DNA from: Bacillus sp. X1(2014)
GTDB lineage: Bacteria > Bacillota > Bacilli > Bacillales_B > DSM-18226
Assembly (NCBI RefSeq): GCF_007678255.1
Contig: NZ_VEED01000025.1
Location: forward strand, 1-51,568
Length of the DNA stretch: 51,568 nt
Direction of reading: 5' to 3'
Made by a program: the position numbers and the translations under genes. Shown here piece after piece: positions 36,712 through 46,546 of the stretch. Positions within the stretch are counted from its first letter, which is position 1. Each line of letters opens with the position of its first letter. The notes under the pieces were generated by a model that was not told where the DNA came from, ran no database searches, and worked only from the letters and a program-made list of their open reading frames with translations.

Positions 36712-37449
36712 ATGTATACAGGGAAGATTCGCCAAATTTTACTTATTACTGATGGATGTTCCAATCAAGGAGACGATCCAATTGCCATGGCTGCACTCGC
36801 TAGAGAACAGGGAATCACTGTTAATGTTATTGGGGTGATGGAACAAGATACCATTGATGAAAAAGGGATGACCGAAATTGAAGGGATCGCCATGTCAGGC
36901 GGGGGAGTCAGTCAGATTGTCTATGCCCAGCAATTATCGCAAACCGTCCAGATGGTTACCCGCAAAGCCATGAATCAGACGATTCAAGGAGTTGTAAACA
37001 GAGAATTGCAGCAAATTTTGGGACGGTCACAAACCATGGAAGACCTCCCGCCTGAAAAGCGCGGCGAAGTAATGGAGGTTGTGGATGAATTAGGAGAAAC
37101 TGTCGAATTAGAGGTGTTGATCCTTGTCGATACAAGTGCCAGTATGAAACACAAGCTGCCGACAGTAAAAGAAGCACTCCTTGACCTCTCTCTAAGCTTG
37201 AATGCTCGTACAGGTGATAATCAATTTTCAGTTTACGTATTTCCCGGGAAAAAGAAAGATGTCGAAAAATTGCTGGATTGGACACCAAAGCTGCAAACAT
37301 TGACAAGTGTATTTTCCCAATTGTCTACAGGGGGAATAACACCGACAGGGCCAGCGTTACGGACAGCGCTATCCTCGTTTGATCAAAAACAATCCTTAAG
37401 GAGCCTTCTTTCACGTGATGATGAATCATACTTTGAAGAGTCAATGTAA
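36712..37449 (+). CDS. yabS: YabS, VWA-domain protein (245 aa)
   Basis: Von Willebrand A-domain protein. The MIDAS motif DTSASMK (about 141-147) lies in VLILVDTSASMKHKLPTVKEAL, with the conserved STGGITPTGPAL downstream. An N-terminal segment, LLITDGCSNQGDDPIAMAALAREQGI, has a second VWA-like pattern. The length equals B. subtilis YabS. Function is unknown; it is paired with and overlaps the kinase gene yabT, so it may assemble with it. GGAGGGAGAAGG precedes ATG 36712. It contains a near-perfect Noc-binding sequence at 37239-37252. Confidence 0.92.
   Translation: MYTGKIRQILLITDGCSNQGDDPIAMAALAREQGITVNVIGVMEQDTIDEKGMTEIEGIAMSGGGVSQIVYAQQLSQTVQMVTRKAMNQTIQGVVNRELQQILGRSQTMEDLPPEKRGEVMEVVDELGETVELEVLILVDTSASMKHKLPTVKEALLDLSLSLNARTGDNQFSVYVFPGKKKDVEKLLDWTPKLQTLTSVFSQLSTGGITPTGPALRTALSSFDQKQSLRSLLSRDDESYFEESM
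37239..37252. promoter_or_regulatory. candidate Noc-binding site
   Basis: ATTTCCCGGGAAAA matches 13 of 14 positions of the Noc consensus ATTTCCCGGGAAAT, inside yabS. Noc is the ParB paralogue used for nucleoid occlusion. Its sites are spread over the chromosome except around the terminus. Confidence 0.65.
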
Positions 37450-38434
37450 GGTCAGTCCAGGAACGATCATTTCAGGGAAATGGCATTTGAAAAAGTACAC
37501 AATTGTAAGGGAACTTGGATTTGGAGCAAATGGGGTTGTCTACCTTGCCAAGCATCATAACACTCAAGTAGCATTGAAAATGAGTGATAATGGTATGTCG
37601 ATTACTTCAGAAGTAAATGTTTTAAAATCCTTAGCAAAGGTCCAGGGAACCCCAACCCTTGGGCCTTCTTTGCTTGATGTTGATGATTGGCAAAGTAATC
37701 AAGGGCGTATTTCTTTTTATGTCATGGAATACATCGATGGTCCTGACTTCTTATCGTTTTTACAACAAAAGGGAAGATCATGGACGAGTGTTTTATTTTT
37801 GCAGCTGTTAAATGATTTAGACAAGCTTCATGAAAACGGCTGGGTATTTGGCGACCTAAAGCCGGAAAATCTAATTGTCAACGGACCGCCTCCTAAAATA
37901 AGGTGCATTGATGTAGGCGGAACCACCATTCAGGGAAGAGCTATTAAGGAGTTTACGGAGTTTTATGACCGTGGCTATTGGGGGCTTGGTTCAAGGAAGG
38001 CCGAACCTTCTTATGACCTGTTTGCAGTGGCCATGATTATGATCAACACTGCTTATCCGAAACGATTAACGAAAACGACGGGGGGAATCGCGCAATTAAG
38101 GGATGCTATCCGTCAGAAACCAGAGTTAGTAATTTGGGAAACGGTAATCCTAAAAGCACTTCAAGGCCAATATAGCAGCGCGAAACAAATGAGATCAGAC
38201 TTATTAGACCTGATGATTGATAAGAAAAATCCGGATCCTGCACCCGTAAAGACTGCTGGAACGAGTAAACCAGCACAAAAACAACAGCCTAATCCAGGGT
38301 CTGTGGGAAGCAAGTCAATGACAAGGCAGCACTACCGTAAAAAGAAGAAAAAAAGCAGTTGGATGGAATTCTGGTTAATCGCTATTGTGTTAGGCCTTTT
38401 ATACGCATGGTATACATTTAATAAATTACTATAA
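37418..38434 (+). CDS. yabT: YabT, membrane-anchored Hanks-type Ser/Thr kinase (338 aa)
   Basis: Forespore protein kinase. In B. subtilis it is activated by DNA and phosphorylates RecA and other targets. The kinase fold runs about 22-275: Gly-rich loop ELGFGANGVVYLA (32-44), catalytic Lys54 in VALK, and catalytic loop FGDLKPENL (144-152). The usual HRD is GD, and the DFG equivalent is Asp165-Val-Gly. The C terminus has a basic patch (RKKKKKSS) and one transmembrane helix (about 315-336); an extracellular sensor domain is lacking. ATG 37418 overlaps the yabS end by 32 nt. The length equals B. subtilis YabT. Confidence 0.93.
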   Translation: MMNHTLKSQCKVSPGTIISGKWHLKKYTIVRELGFGANGVVYLAKHHNTQVALKMSDNGMSITSEVNVLKSLAKVQGTPTLGPSLLDVDDWQSNQGRISFYVMEYIDGPDFLSFLQQKGRSWTSVLFLQLLNDLDKLHENGWVFGDLKPENLIVNGPPPKIRCIDVGGTTIQGRAIKEFTEFYDRGYWGLGSRKAEPSYDLFAVAMIMINTAYPKRLTKTTGGIAQLRDAIRQKPELVIWETVILKALQGQYSSAKQMRSDLLDLMIDKKNPDPAPVKTAGTSKPAQKQQPNPGSVGSKSMTRQHYRKKKKKSSWMEFWLIAIVLGLLYAWYTFNKLL

Positions 38435-38624
38435 ATGTTTGAAACTATTTGTTAAGTCATTCGTATAACATTTAATACGTGAAGATTTCAATAAATGGAT
38501 AGGAAAAATTTCTAGTCTATTTGTAATACCAATGCTTTGATACTTTATTCTTAAAAGTGGTAGACTAAGGTTATTCTTACTAGTTAAAAGTTCTAAACTT
38601 TGTTTTAAGGAAGAGTGCAATATT

Positions 38625-40010
38625 ATGTTGGAAACAAAGGTCAAGACTTTTCTAAACCACCAGGCATTTAGGTTAAACTCGAAAAAAATTGTCATTGGTG
38701 TTTCGGGAGGTCCGGATTCGTTAGCGCTGCTGCACTATCTGCTTGCGGAAAAGGAGAAGCAGGATATGCTTCTTGTTGTTGCCCATGTAGACCATATGTT
38801 TCGTGGTCAGGAGTCTTATGAGGATGCGATTTTTGTTCAGAAATTTTGTGAACAGAATAACGTGCCGTTTGAAATGACTCAGGTCAATGTTCCGGAAATT
38901 ATAGAATTAACAGGTAAAAGTTCACAAATTGCAGCACGCGATGTGAGGTATGAGTTTTTTTTAAAGATTATGGAAAAGTATCAATACCCATTTTTAGCGC
39001 TGGCACATCACGGCGATGATCAAATGGAAACAATGTTAATGAGAGTAACAAGGGGAAGTACGGGGCTTGCTCGCGCAGGCATTCCATTTATCCGCCCATT
39101 TTACAGCGGAACAATTTTTCGTCCGTTCTTAGGGTTGGAAAGGGCTGACATAGTAGATTATTGTCAAAGGCATCACCTTAGCCCAAGAATAGATCCAAGT
39201 AATGAAAAAGGAATTTATAGCAGAAATCGATTTCGTAAAGAAGTGATTCCCTTTTTAAAAAAAGAAAACCCGCATGTTCATGAACATTTTCAACGGTTTA
39301 ATGAGGAATTAACCAACGATGAAATCTTTCTTCAGGAATTAACTGTCCAGCAGCTGAATACAGTAATGACAAAAAAGGAAGAGTGCAAAATTACCATTGA
39401 CATTCATCGGTTTCTTCAAATGCCTTTACCTTTACAAAGGAGAGGGATTCAACTAATATTAAACTATCTTTACAAAGAAAAACCAACTTCTTTATCTGCT
39501 GTACATATCGATCAAGTATTTATGTTAATCCAGCATCCACGGCCATCAGGTCAGCTTGATTTTCCTAATGGTTTAAAAGTTATCCGTTCTTACTACTCCC
39601 TTACATTCCAATTTCAATCGAATGAGGCACCGTCATATCATTTTGAATTGAAAGAGCCGGCTGTGATTAACTTGCCGAATGGCGGGGAAATTAATTGCAG
39701 ATATGTAACGGAGGAAATTCCGGATGCAGATGTAAACACTGCTTTGTTTAGTGTAGGCAGGATAAAGTGGCCAATTATTATTCGTTCTAGAAAAATTGGC
39801 GATCGAATGACGATCAAGGGAATGAATGGTTCAAAAAAATTAAAGTCTATATTTATTGATCAAAAAGTACCAATGCACGAACGAAATATGTGGCCAGTAT
39901 TAACTGACAAAGAAGGTAATATTATTTGGCTGCCAGGATTAAAAAAGTCTTCATTTGAAGGTATAGATTGCCATACTAAACAATATATACTATTCACATA
40001 TCAAAAGTAG
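38625..40010 (+). CDS. tilS: tRNA(Ile)-lysidine synthetase TilS (461 aa)
   Basis: Converts C34 of the CAU-anticodon tRNA-Ile to lysidine, switching the tRNA from Met to Ile identity; essential. The N-type ATP pyrophosphatase PP-loop is SGGPDS at residues 27-32. HVDHMFRG, LAHHGDDQMETMLMRVTRGS and IRPFLGLERADI follow. The C-terminal TilS domain includes RSRKIGDRMTIKGMNGSKKLKSIFIDQKVP. ATG 38625 follows AAGGAAGAG. In B. subtilis TilS also binds HprT, the next gene, to activate ftsH; both genes are adjacent here too. Confidence 0.96.
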   Translation: MLETKVKTFLNHQAFRLNSKKIVIGVSGGPDSLALLHYLLAEKEKQDMLLVVAHVDHMFRGQESYEDAIFVQKFCEQNNVPFEMTQVNVPEIIELTGKSSQIAARDVRYEFFLKIMEKYQYPFLALAHHGDDQMETMLMRVTRGSTGLARAGIPFIRPFYSGTIFRPFLGLERADIVDYCQRHHLSPRIDPSNEKGIYSRNRFRKEVIPFLKKENPHVHEHFQRFNEELTNDEIFLQELTVQQLNTVMTKKEECKITIDIHRFLQMPLPLQRRGIQLILNYLYKEKPTSLSAVHIDQVFMLIQHPRPSGQLDFPNGLKVIRSYYSLTFQFQSNEAPSYHFELKEPAVINLPNGGEINCRYVTEEIPDADVNTALFSVGRIKWPIIIRSRKIGDRMTIKGMNGSKKLKSIFIDQKVPMHERNMWPVLTDKEGNIIWLPGLKKSSFEGIDCHTKQYILFTYQK

Positions 40011-40034
40011 GGATCTTCTAGGAGGCACATTTAG

Positions 40035-40580
40035 ATGAAACAGGATATTGAAAAAGTACTAGTAACTGAAGAAGAGATTCAAGATAAAATCAGGAATCTG
40101 GCTGCAGAATTAACGGAAGAGTACCATGATAAATTCCCGCTTGCTATTGGAGTATTAAAGGGTGCAATGCCGTTTATGGGTGATTTATTAAAACGGATGG
40201 ATTGCTATTTAGAAATGGATTTTATGGATGTATCAAGTTATGGAACCGGACTTGTTTCTTCTGGAGAAGTAAAAATAATTAAGGATTTAGATACATCTGT
40301 AGAAGGAAGAGACATCCTTATTATCGAAGATATTATCGACAGCGGTTTAACGCTTAGCTATTTGGTTGACTTGTTTAAATATCGGAAAGCAAAATCCATC
40401 AAGATTGTGACACTGCTTGATAAACCAACAGGCAGAAAAAGTGCAATTCAAGCGGATTATGTTGGTTTTATTGTACCAGATGAATTTGTTGTCGGTTATG
40501 GCTTGGATTATATAGAAAAATATCGAAACCTTCCATACATCGGCGTCTTAAAACCTGAAGTATACACAAATAATCTCTAA
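40035..40580 (+). CDS. hprT: Hypoxanthine-guanine phosphoribosyltransferase (181 aa)
   Basis: Salvages hypoxanthine and guanine to IMP and GMP using PRPP, a (p)ppGpp-inhibited step in Bacillus. The PRPP motif is [14 protein letters not shown] (about 94-107). [13 protein letters not shown] near 41 and the flexible-loop SSYG near 67 are conserved. The length is typical. ATG 40035 follows AGGAGGCA. It follows tilS by 24 nt and precedes ftsH. PRPP for it comes from prs at 21019-21975. Confidence 0.96.
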   Translation: MKQDIEKVLVTEEEIQDKIRNLAAELTEEYHDKFPLAIGVLKGAMPFMGDLLKRMDCYLEMDFMDVSSYGTGLVSSGEVKIIKDLDTSVEGRDILIIEDIIDSGLTLSYLVDLFKYRKAKSIKIVTLLDKPTGRKSAIQADYVGFIVPDEFVVGYGLDYIEKYRNLPYIGVLKPEVYTNNL

Positions 40581-40697
40581 GGGACCTTACCGTTTACTTG
40601 GAGATAGTAAGTCCTATCAAAGTGTAATTTCTTGAATTTGTAAGATTTTCTATGATACCATTTACTATAGTTTGTCTATCGCGGGAGGAGGTAAGAG

Positions 40698-42635
40698 ATG
40701 AATCGGATTTTCCGTAATACCATCTTTTATTTATTGATATTTTTAGTCATTATTGGTGTGGTAAGTTTCTTTAATGGAAGCAATGAGCAAACAAATCATA
40801 TTTCATATGATAAGTTTGTTACTCAATTAGAAAGCGGCGATGTAAAATCGTTCTCGATGCAGCCTGAACGCGGGGTTTATGAAGTCCGTGGTGAGTTGGA
40901 ATCGAAGAAAAAATTCATAACGTATGTTCCGAACAGTGAAGAAATTATTAACAAAATTAATAAAGCTGATTCAAAAGTAGAAGTAATGCCTGCAAAGGAA
41001 ACAAGCGGATGGGTGACTTTCTTTACATCAATTATTCCGTTTGTAATTATCTTTATCTTATTCTTCTTCTTATTAAACCAAGCACAGGGCGGCGGCAGCC
41101 GTGTCATGAACTTTGGTAAATCCAAAGCGAAGCTTTATAACGATGATAAGAAAAAGGTGCGTTTTAGAGATGTAGCTGGTGCGGATGAAGAAAAGGCAGA
41201 ATTAGTGGAAGTTGTAGAATTTTTAAAAGATCCACGGAAATTTGCTGAATTGGGTGCCCGGATTCCAAAAGGAGTTCTTCTTGTAGGACCTCCTGGTACT
41301 GGTAAGACATTGCTTGCTCGTGCTACTGCAGGTGAAGCAGGCGTTCCGTTTTTCTCAATCAGCGGTTCTGATTTCGTTGAAATGTTTGTTGGGGTCGGGG
41401 CTTCCCGTGTCCGTGATTTATTCGAAAATGCAAAGAAAAATGCACCATGTATTATCTTTATTGATGAAATTGATGCCGTTGGACGTCAGCGTGGCGCAGG
41501 TTTAGGCGGCGGACACGATGAACGTGAGCAAACCTTGAACCAATTGCTTGTTGAAATGGACGGATTTGGGGCAAACGAAGGAATTATCATTATTGCTGCT
41601 ACCAACCGTGCAGATATTCTAGATCCTGCGTTATTACGTCCAGGTCGTTTTGACCGGCAAATTACTGTTGACCGTCCGGATGTTGTTGGACGTGAAGCAG
41701 TCCTTAAAGTACATGCACGTAATAAACCATTAGATGAATCTGTTAATTTGAAAAATATTGCGATGCGTACACCAGGATTCTCTGGTGCAGATTTAGAGAA
41801 CTTATTGAATGAGGCAGCATTAGTTGCAGCTCGAAGCAGTAAGAAGAAAATTGATATGGAAGATATCGATGAAGCAACAGACCGTGTTATTGCCGGACCA
41901 GCTAAAAAGAGCCGGGTGATTTCTGAAAAAGAACGTAATATTGTTGCCTTCCATGAGGGCGGTCATACAGTGATCGGTTTAGTGCTCGATGAGGCGGACA
42001 TGGTCCACAAGGTTACCATTGTACCTCGTGGTCAAGCAGGCGGATATGCTGTCATGCTTCCTAGAGAAGATCGTTACTTTATGACGAAGCCAGAGTTGCT
42101 TGATAAGATTGTTGGGTTATTAGGCGGTCGTGTTGCCGAAGAGATTGTCTTTGGTGAAGTAAGTACAGGGGCACATAATGACTTCCAACGTGCTACGGGA
42201 ATTGCTCGAAAGATGGTAACTGAATATGGTATGAGTGATAAACTTGGACCACTTCAGTTTGGTCAAGGTTCGGGCGGTCAGGTATTCTTAGGCCGTGACA
42301 TTCATAATGAACAAAATTATTCTGATGCGATTGCTTACGAAATCGACTTGGAAGTTCAACGCATTATTAAAGAATGTTATGAAAGAGCTAGAGTTATACT
42401 TACTGAAAATCGTGATAAGCTTGATCTCATTGCGAAAACATTGCTTGAAGTGGAAACTCTTGTGGCTGAACAGATTAAATTCTTGGTGGATCATGGCCAT
42501 ATGCCAGCGCCTAATCAAACTTTAGAAGCTGTTAAAATTGGCCCGAAAAAGACAGAAGATGTGAAGGTCAATATCAATAAGAAAAAGGATGAGGTTGACC
42601 CTCAGAATCCTTCTGATGAATTAGATAATCAATAA
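40698..42635 (+). CDS. ftsH: FtsH, AAA+ membrane metalloprotease (645 aa)
   Basis: Hexameric ATP-dependent protease anchored in the membrane; degrades misassembled membrane proteins and regulators such as Spo0E. Two transmembrane segments (about 6-25 and 106-127) flank a small extracytoplasmic domain. The AAA+ module has Walker A GPPGTGKT (197-204), Walker B IIFIDEID (252-259) and the SRH ATNR...RPGRFDRQ. The zinc protease motif is HEGGH at 419-423. The C-terminal tail is charged. Shine-Dalgarno GGGAGGAGG. It ends at a strong hairpin before coaX. Confidence 0.97.
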   Translation: MNRIFRNTIFYLLIFLVIIGVVSFFNGSNEQTNHISYDKFVTQLESGDVKSFSMQPERGVYEVRGELESKKKFITYVPNSEEIINKINKADSKVEVMPAKETSGWVTFFTSIIPFVIIFILFFFLLNQAQGGGSRVMNFGKSKAKLYNDDKKKVRFRDVAGADEEKAELVEVVEFLKDPRKFAELGARIPKGVLLVGPPGTGKTLLARATAGEAGVPFFSISGSDFVEMFVGVGASRVRDLFENAKKNAPCIIFIDEIDAVGRQRGAGLGGGHDEREQTLNQLLVEMDGFGANEGIIIIAATNRADILDPALLRPGRFDRQITVDRPDVVGREAVLKVHARNKPLDESVNLKNIAMRTPGFSGADLENLLNEAALVAARSSKKKIDMEDIDEATDRVIAGPAKKSRVISEKERNIVAFHEGGHTVIGLVLDEADMVHKVTIVPRGQAGGYAVMLPREDRYFMTKPELLDKIVGLLGGRVAEEIVFGEVSTGAHNDFQRATGIARKMVTEYGMSDKLGPLQFGQGSGGQVFLGRDIHNEQNYSDAIAYEIDLEVQRIIKECYERARVILTENRDKLDLIAKTLLEVETLVAEQIKFLVDHGHMPAPNQTLEAVKIGPKKTEDVKVNINKKKDEVDPQNPSDELDNQ

Positions 42636-42644
42636 ATGTTGTAA

Positions 42645-42674
42645 AGAGTGCTTCGCTGAAGCACTCTTTTTTTC
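42645..42674 (+). terminator. terminator after ftsH
   Basis: A perfect 10-bp stem (AGAGTGCTTC / GAAGCACTCT) with a GCT loop is followed by T7. Confidence 0.92.
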
Positions 42675-42744
42675 ATGATTAAACAAATATATGGTATTAT
42701 GTTTTCAGTAAAGAAGAGAATAATCTGAAAAGTGAGTGATAGAT

Positions 42745-43524
42745 TTGATTTTCGTATTTGATGTAGGAAATACCAATATTGTTTTAGGTGTATATGATGG
42801 TGAGGAGCTTAAATATCATTGGCGTGTTGAAACAAATAGAAACCGCACGGAAGATGAGTTTGGAATGAACATTAAAGCTTTGTTTGATCATGCAGGACTC
42901 TCTTTTTCAGACATTGACGGGATCATTATTTCTTCAGTTGTTCCACCAATCATGTTTGCGCTTGAAAGAATGTGCCTAAAGTATTTTCACATTAAGCCGT
43001 TTGTGGTTGGACCAGGGATTAAAACAGGTCTGAATATTAAATATGAAAACCCTAGAGAAGTTGGCGCTGACCGAATCGTCAATGCTGTTGCTGCCATTCA
43101 TGAGTATGGCAGTCCGCTAATTATCGTCGATTTTGGAACAGCGACAACCTATTGTTACGTGAATGAGGAACGTCAATACATGGGTGGTGCTATTGCTCCA
43201 GGAGTGGGTATTTCAACGGAGGCGTTGTATTCACGGGCTTCAAAACTGCCGAGGATAGAAATTGCCAGACCTGAAGGGGTAATCGGGAAAAATACAGTGG
43301 CAGCAATGCAGGCAGGAATTGTTTATGGATATGTCGGTCAAGTAGAAGGAATTGTCAAGCGGATGATGGAGCAAGGGGATAAAAAGCCAACCGTTATTGC
43401 GACAGGGGGTTTAGCAAATTTAATTGCTCAAGAATCAACCATAATTGATATTGTTGATCCATTTTTAACTTTAAAAGGTTTACAGCTTATCTATAAAAGG
43501 AACATAGGACAACCTAAGGAATAA
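42745..43524 (+). CDS. coaX: Type III pantothenate kinase CoaX (259 aa)
   Basis: First step of CoA biosynthesis, the phosphorylation of pantothenate; ASKHA-fold, not feedback-inhibited. Motifs are [15 protein letters not shown] (phosphate 1), [24 protein letters not shown] (phosphate 2 with the catalytic Asp), [15 protein letters not shown] and ATGGLA. The TTG at 42745 is chosen because the family begins directly with this beta strand; the GTG at 42736 would add three residues and lies in the Shine-Dalgarno. It heads a coaX-hslO-yacD run. Confidence 0.94.
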   Translation: MIFVFDVGNTNIVLGVYDGEELKYHWRVETNRNRTEDEFGMNIKALFDHAGLSFSDIDGIIISSVVPPIMFALERMCLKYFHIKPFVVGPGIKTGLNIKYENPREVGADRIVNAVAAIHEYGSPLIIVDFGTATTYCYVNEERQYMGGAIAPGVGISTEALYSRASKLPRIEIARPEGVIGKNTVAAMQAGIVYGYVGQVEGIVKRMMEQGDKKPTVIATGGLANLIAQESTIIDIVDPFLTLKGLQLIYKRNIGQPKE

Positions 43525-43545
43525 CAGCTAGAAAGGGGTTTACCA

Positions 43546-44424
43546 ATGAAAGATTATCTTGTTAAAGCACTTGCATATGATGGAAATATTCGAGCCTTTG
43601 CCGTTCGAACAACAGAAACTGTTACTGAGGCACAAAGACGCCATCAGACATGGCGGACAGCTTCTGCTGCATTGGGCAGGACGTTGACCGCAGGAGTAAT
43701 AATGGGGGCAATGCTCAAAGGTGAAGATAAATTAACGATAAAAATTAATGGCGGCGGCCCACTAGGACCGATTGTTGTCGATAGTAATGCCAAAGGGGAA
43801 GTTCGAGGCTATGTAACTAACCCAGAGGTGGATTTCGAATCGAATGAACACGGAAAGCTTGATGTCCGTCGTGCCGTTGGAACAGACGGTGTGTTAGCTG
43901 TCGTCAAAGATACAGGATTGCGTGATTTTTTTTCTGGACAAGTACCGCTAGTATCTGGTGAATTAGGTGAGGATTTTACTTATTATTTTGCTACTTCTGA
44001 GCAGGTTCCGTCTTCCGTCGGTGTAGGTGTTCTAGTGAACCCAGATGATACGATCCTAGCAGCAGGCGGATTTATTTTTCAATTAATGCCGGGCACACCA
44101 GAGCCAATCATTTCAAAAATGGAGGAACGGTTAAAAACGATTGAGCCAATCTCTAAATTAATTGAACGTGGACTAACACCAGAGCAAATTCTCGAAGAGC
44201 TTTTTGGAAAAGAGCAGGTAAAGGTGTTAGAAACGATGCCGGTGGGGTTTGTCTGTAATTGCTCTAAAGAACGGTTTGCAAATGCCATTGTCGGCTTAGG
44301 AGCGGCAGAGATTACGGCAATGATTGAAGAAGATGGTCAGGCCGAGGCACATTGTCATTTTTGCAATGAGAAATACCTTTTTACAAGTGAGGAATTAGAA
44401 GAGCTAAAAAAGGAAGCAAAATAA
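43546..44424 (+). CDS. hslO: Hsp33 redox chaperone HslO (292 aa)
   Basis: Holdase chaperone activated by oxidation and unfolding. The N-terminal domain (about 1-180) carries the conserved [20 protein letters not shown]. The zinc switch is formed by Cys237 and Cys239 (CNC) and Cys270 and Cys273 (CHFC), all four present, so the redox sensor should work. ATG 43546 is preceded by GAAAGGGG. It lies between coaX and yacD with gaps of 21 and 33 nt, the same order as in B. subtilis. Confidence 0.96.
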   Translation: MKDYLVKALAYDGNIRAFAVRTTETVTEAQRRHQTWRTASAALGRTLTAGVIMGAMLKGEDKLTIKINGGGPLGPIVVDSNAKGEVRGYVTNPEVDFESNEHGKLDVRRAVGTDGVLAVVKDTGLRDFFSGQVPLVSGELGEDFTYYFATSEQVPSSVGVGVLVNPDDTILAAGGFIFQLMPGTPEPIISKMEERLKTIEPISKLIERGLTPEQILEELFGKEQVKVLETMPVGFVCNCSKERFANAIVGLGAAEITAMIEEDGQAEAHCHFCNEKYLFTSEELEELKKEAK

Positions 44425-44457
44425 CAGGTGCTTCGCTTTCTGATTGGGGGAGAGAGG

Positions 44458-45351
44458 TTGGGAAGGAAGCAGCTTTGGCTGGTGATTGCGGCCCTGATAT
44501 TGATGAATTGCCTTACGATCGCTTTTTTTCTTTCAAAGGCAAATACAGCAGGTAGTACCTTAGGAAATGAAGAGACAGTAGCTACCATTGGAAAAAAGAC
44601 GATTTTGCGGCAAGATTGGCTTTATGAGCTGGAATCTAGGTATGGAAAAGATGTCTTAAAGGAAATGGTTGACCAAAAGGTCATTGAAGAAATGGCGGCA
44701 AAATATCATATTAACGTATCCAGCCAGGATGTCGACCGCGAATTTAGAATGCTGCAATCCACCGCGAATTCATTTACTAAACAAAATAGTAAGAATGAAA
44801 AAAAGTGGAAGGAACAAATCCGCAGTAACCTTTTGTTAGAGGAACTATTAACAAAAGATGTTGAAATTTCAACCGGTGAACTGGAAAGCTATTATCAGAA
44901 AAATAGAGACCTTTTTGATTTACCATCTGCTTATCATTTATCACATATTGTTGTCCCTACACAGGAAGAGGCAGACAAAGCGATGCAAGAGTTGGCCCAA
45001 GGCTCTAATTTTTCAACCTTAGCCATGGAACGATCCATTGATGAGTTTTCTGCTAATGAGGGCGGAGATATTGGTTATATGAGTGTGGGGGATGAGCGGT
45101 ATCCCGGTCAATATATTGAAGTAGCTAAAGAACTAAAGATAGGTGCCTACAGTATGCCTGTTAAAGTAAAAGAAGGCTATGCTATCCTTAAGCTAGGCGG
45201 AAAGATCCGTGGGAAGAAATATTCTTTTGAAGATGTAAAAGAGCAAATTCGCCGGCAAATCGCTCTTGAACAAATGAAATCACCGGCTTCTGCAACTACC
45301 TTTTGGGATGATGCGAAGGTCGAATGGTTCTATGGTCATAAAGGGAACTAA
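44458..45351 (+). CDS. yacD: YacD, PrsA-like membrane peptidyl-prolyl isomerase (297 aa)
   Basis: Secreted or membrane-anchored parvulin-type foldase. The N-terminal helix (about residues 5-25, QLWLVIAALILMNCLTIAFFL) has no clear lipobox, so it is probably a membrane anchor rather than a lipoprotein. A SurA/PrsA-type chaperone region (about 50-140) precedes a parvulin domain (about 155-255: YHLSHIVVPTQEEADKAM...ANEGGDIGYMS...GYAILKLG). The TTG at 44458 gives 297 residues, equal to B. subtilis YacD, and has GGGGGAGAGAGG ahead. A GTG at 44428 would add ten residues. Clients are unknown. Confidence 0.87.
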   Translation: MGRKQLWLVIAALILMNCLTIAFFLSKANTAGSTLGNEETVATIGKKTILRQDWLYELESRYGKDVLKEMVDQKVIEEMAAKYHINVSSQDVDREFRMLQSTANSFTKQNSKNEKKWKEQIRSNLLLEELLTKDVEISTGELESYYQKNRDLFDLPSAYHLSHIVVPTQEEADKAMQELAQGSNFSTLAMERSIDEFSANEGGDIGYMSVGDERYPGQYIEVAKELKIGAYSMPVKVKEGYAILKLGGKIRGKKYSFEDVKEQIRRQIALEQMKSPASATTFWDDAKVEWFYGHKGN

Positions 45352-45382
45352 AGCACAGGATACAAATCTGTGCTTTTTTTAA
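45350..45382 (+). terminator. terminator after yacD
   Basis: A perfect 9-bp stem (AAAGCACAG / CTGTGCTTT) is followed by T4. It closes the coaX-hslO-yacD unit. Confidence 0.85.
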
Positions 45383-45433
45383 ATAGCAAGTGTATAAATG
45401 TTTAAATATTGTAAAAATACGCAAACAAAACGA

Positions 45434-45463
45434 TTGACAAACCTAGTATAGAACTGGTAAATT
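45434..45463 (+). promoter_or_regulatory. probable SigA promoter of cysK
   Basis: A perfect TTGACA (45434-45439) is followed at 18 bp by TAAATT (45458-45463). I did not find a convincing CymR operator or S-box riboswitch. Confidence 0.5.
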
Positions 45464-45509
45464 TAATGATATAAATCCAATCAATTTACTCGGAATAGGG
45501 GTGCTCTTA

Positions 45510-46439
45510 ATGGTTCGTGTTGCAAATTCAGTTGCCGAATTAGTCGGCCAAACGCCAATTGTTAAATTAAACAGATTAGTAGATGAAAATAGTGCTGAGG
45601 TTTATTTAAAACTAGAATATTTTAACCCAGGCAGCAGTGTAAAGGATCGTATCGCTTTAGCTATGATTGAAGCGGCAGAAGAGCAAGGGTTAATCAAACC
45701 AGGTGTCGATACCATTATTGAGCCTACAAGCGGAAATACTGGAATTGGGCTTGCGATGATTGCTGCAGCAAAAGGTTACAAAGCCGTGTTTGTTATGCCT
45801 GAAACGATGAGTTTGGAAAGACGGAACCTCCTTCGTGCTTATGGTGCTGAACTAGTATTAACACCTGGTCCAGCGGGTATGAAGGGTGCGATTGCTAAGG
45901 CTGAAGAGCTTGTTAAGGAACATGGCTATTTCTTGCCGCAACAATTTAAAAACCAAGCAAACCCTGAAGTTCATAGAAGAACAACAGGTAAAGAAATTGC
46001 TGAACAAATGGAACAATTAGATGCATTTGTTTCTGGAATTGGTACCGGAGGAACAATCTCAGGTGCAGGAAGTGTTCTTCGCGAAACATTCCCTGAAATT
46101 AAAATCTATGCAATTGAACCAACAGATTCACCAGTTCTTTCAGGTGGTGCTCCTGGTCCACATAAACTTCAAGGTCTTGGTGCAGGATTTGTTCCTGAAA
46201 CTTTAAATACTGACATTTATGATGAAGTGATCCAAGTTGGTACCGAAGAAGCTTTTGCCGCGTCAAGACGTGCAGCAAGAGAAGAAGGAATTCTTGGAGG
46301 AATTTCTTCAGGAGCAGCAATTCACGCAGCATTAGAAGTTGCTAAGAAATTAGGTAAAGGTAAAAAGGTACTAGCAATTATTCCTGATAATGGCGAACGT
46401 TATTTAAGTACCGTACTTTACCAATACGATGCTGAATAA
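45510..46439 (+). CDS. cysK: Cysteine synthase A, O-acetylserine sulfhydrylase (309 aa)
   Basis: PLP enzyme that makes cysteine from O-acetylserine and sulfide. In B. subtilis it also acts as a corepressor by binding CymR. The Schiff-base lysine is Lys45 in [26 protein letters not shown] binds substrate, [12 protein letters not shown] binds the cofactor phosphate, and [13 protein letters not shown] and PDNGERYLS are near the C terminus. ATG 45510 follows ATAGGGGTG. A terminator and a new promoter separate it from folP. In B. subtilis pabB, pabA and pabC lie downstream of cysK, but here they are absent. Confidence 0.96.
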   Translation: MVRVANSVAELVGQTPIVKLNRLVDENSAEVYLKLEYFNPGSSVKDRIALAMIEAAEEQGLIKPGVDTIIEPTSGNTGIGLAMIAAAKGYKAVFVMPETMSLERRNLLRAYGAELVLTPGPAGMKGAIAKAEELVKEHGYFLPQQFKNQANPEVHRRTTGKEIAEQMEQLDAFVSGIGTGGTISGAGSVLRETFPEIKIYAIEPTDSPVLSGGAPGPHKLQGLGAGFVPETLNTDIYDEVIQVGTEEAFAASRRAAREEGILGGISSGAAIHAALEVAKKLGKGKKVLAIIPDNGERYLSTVLYQYDAE

Positions 46440-46452
46440 TAATTAATGAGTG

Positions 46453-46482
46453 GCGTCGGCTTTGCCGATGCTTCTTTTTTTT
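46453..46482 (+). terminator. terminator after cysK
   Basis: An 8-bp stem (GCGTCGGC / GCCGATGC, one G-T) with a TTT loop is followed by TTCTTTTTTTT. Confidence 0.9.
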
Positions 46483-46510
46483 GTAAACCATTTAGAATTT
46501 CATGTATGAT
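46481..46510 (+). promoter_or_regulatory. promoter of the folP operon
   Basis: TTGTAA (46481-46486) and TATGAT (46505-46510) are 18 bp apart, just past the cysK terminator. It would drive folP-folB-folK-yazB-dusB. Confidence 0.6.
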
Positions 46511-46546
46511 AAGGGGAGTAAAAAAGGCTGGATAGGAGGAAAAGGT

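Noticed and set aside
45383..45509. Possible S-box riboswitch or CymR operator before cysK
   Set aside because: The gap is too short for an S-box with terminator, and no clear CymR palindrome was seen. Only a SigA-like promoter is supported.
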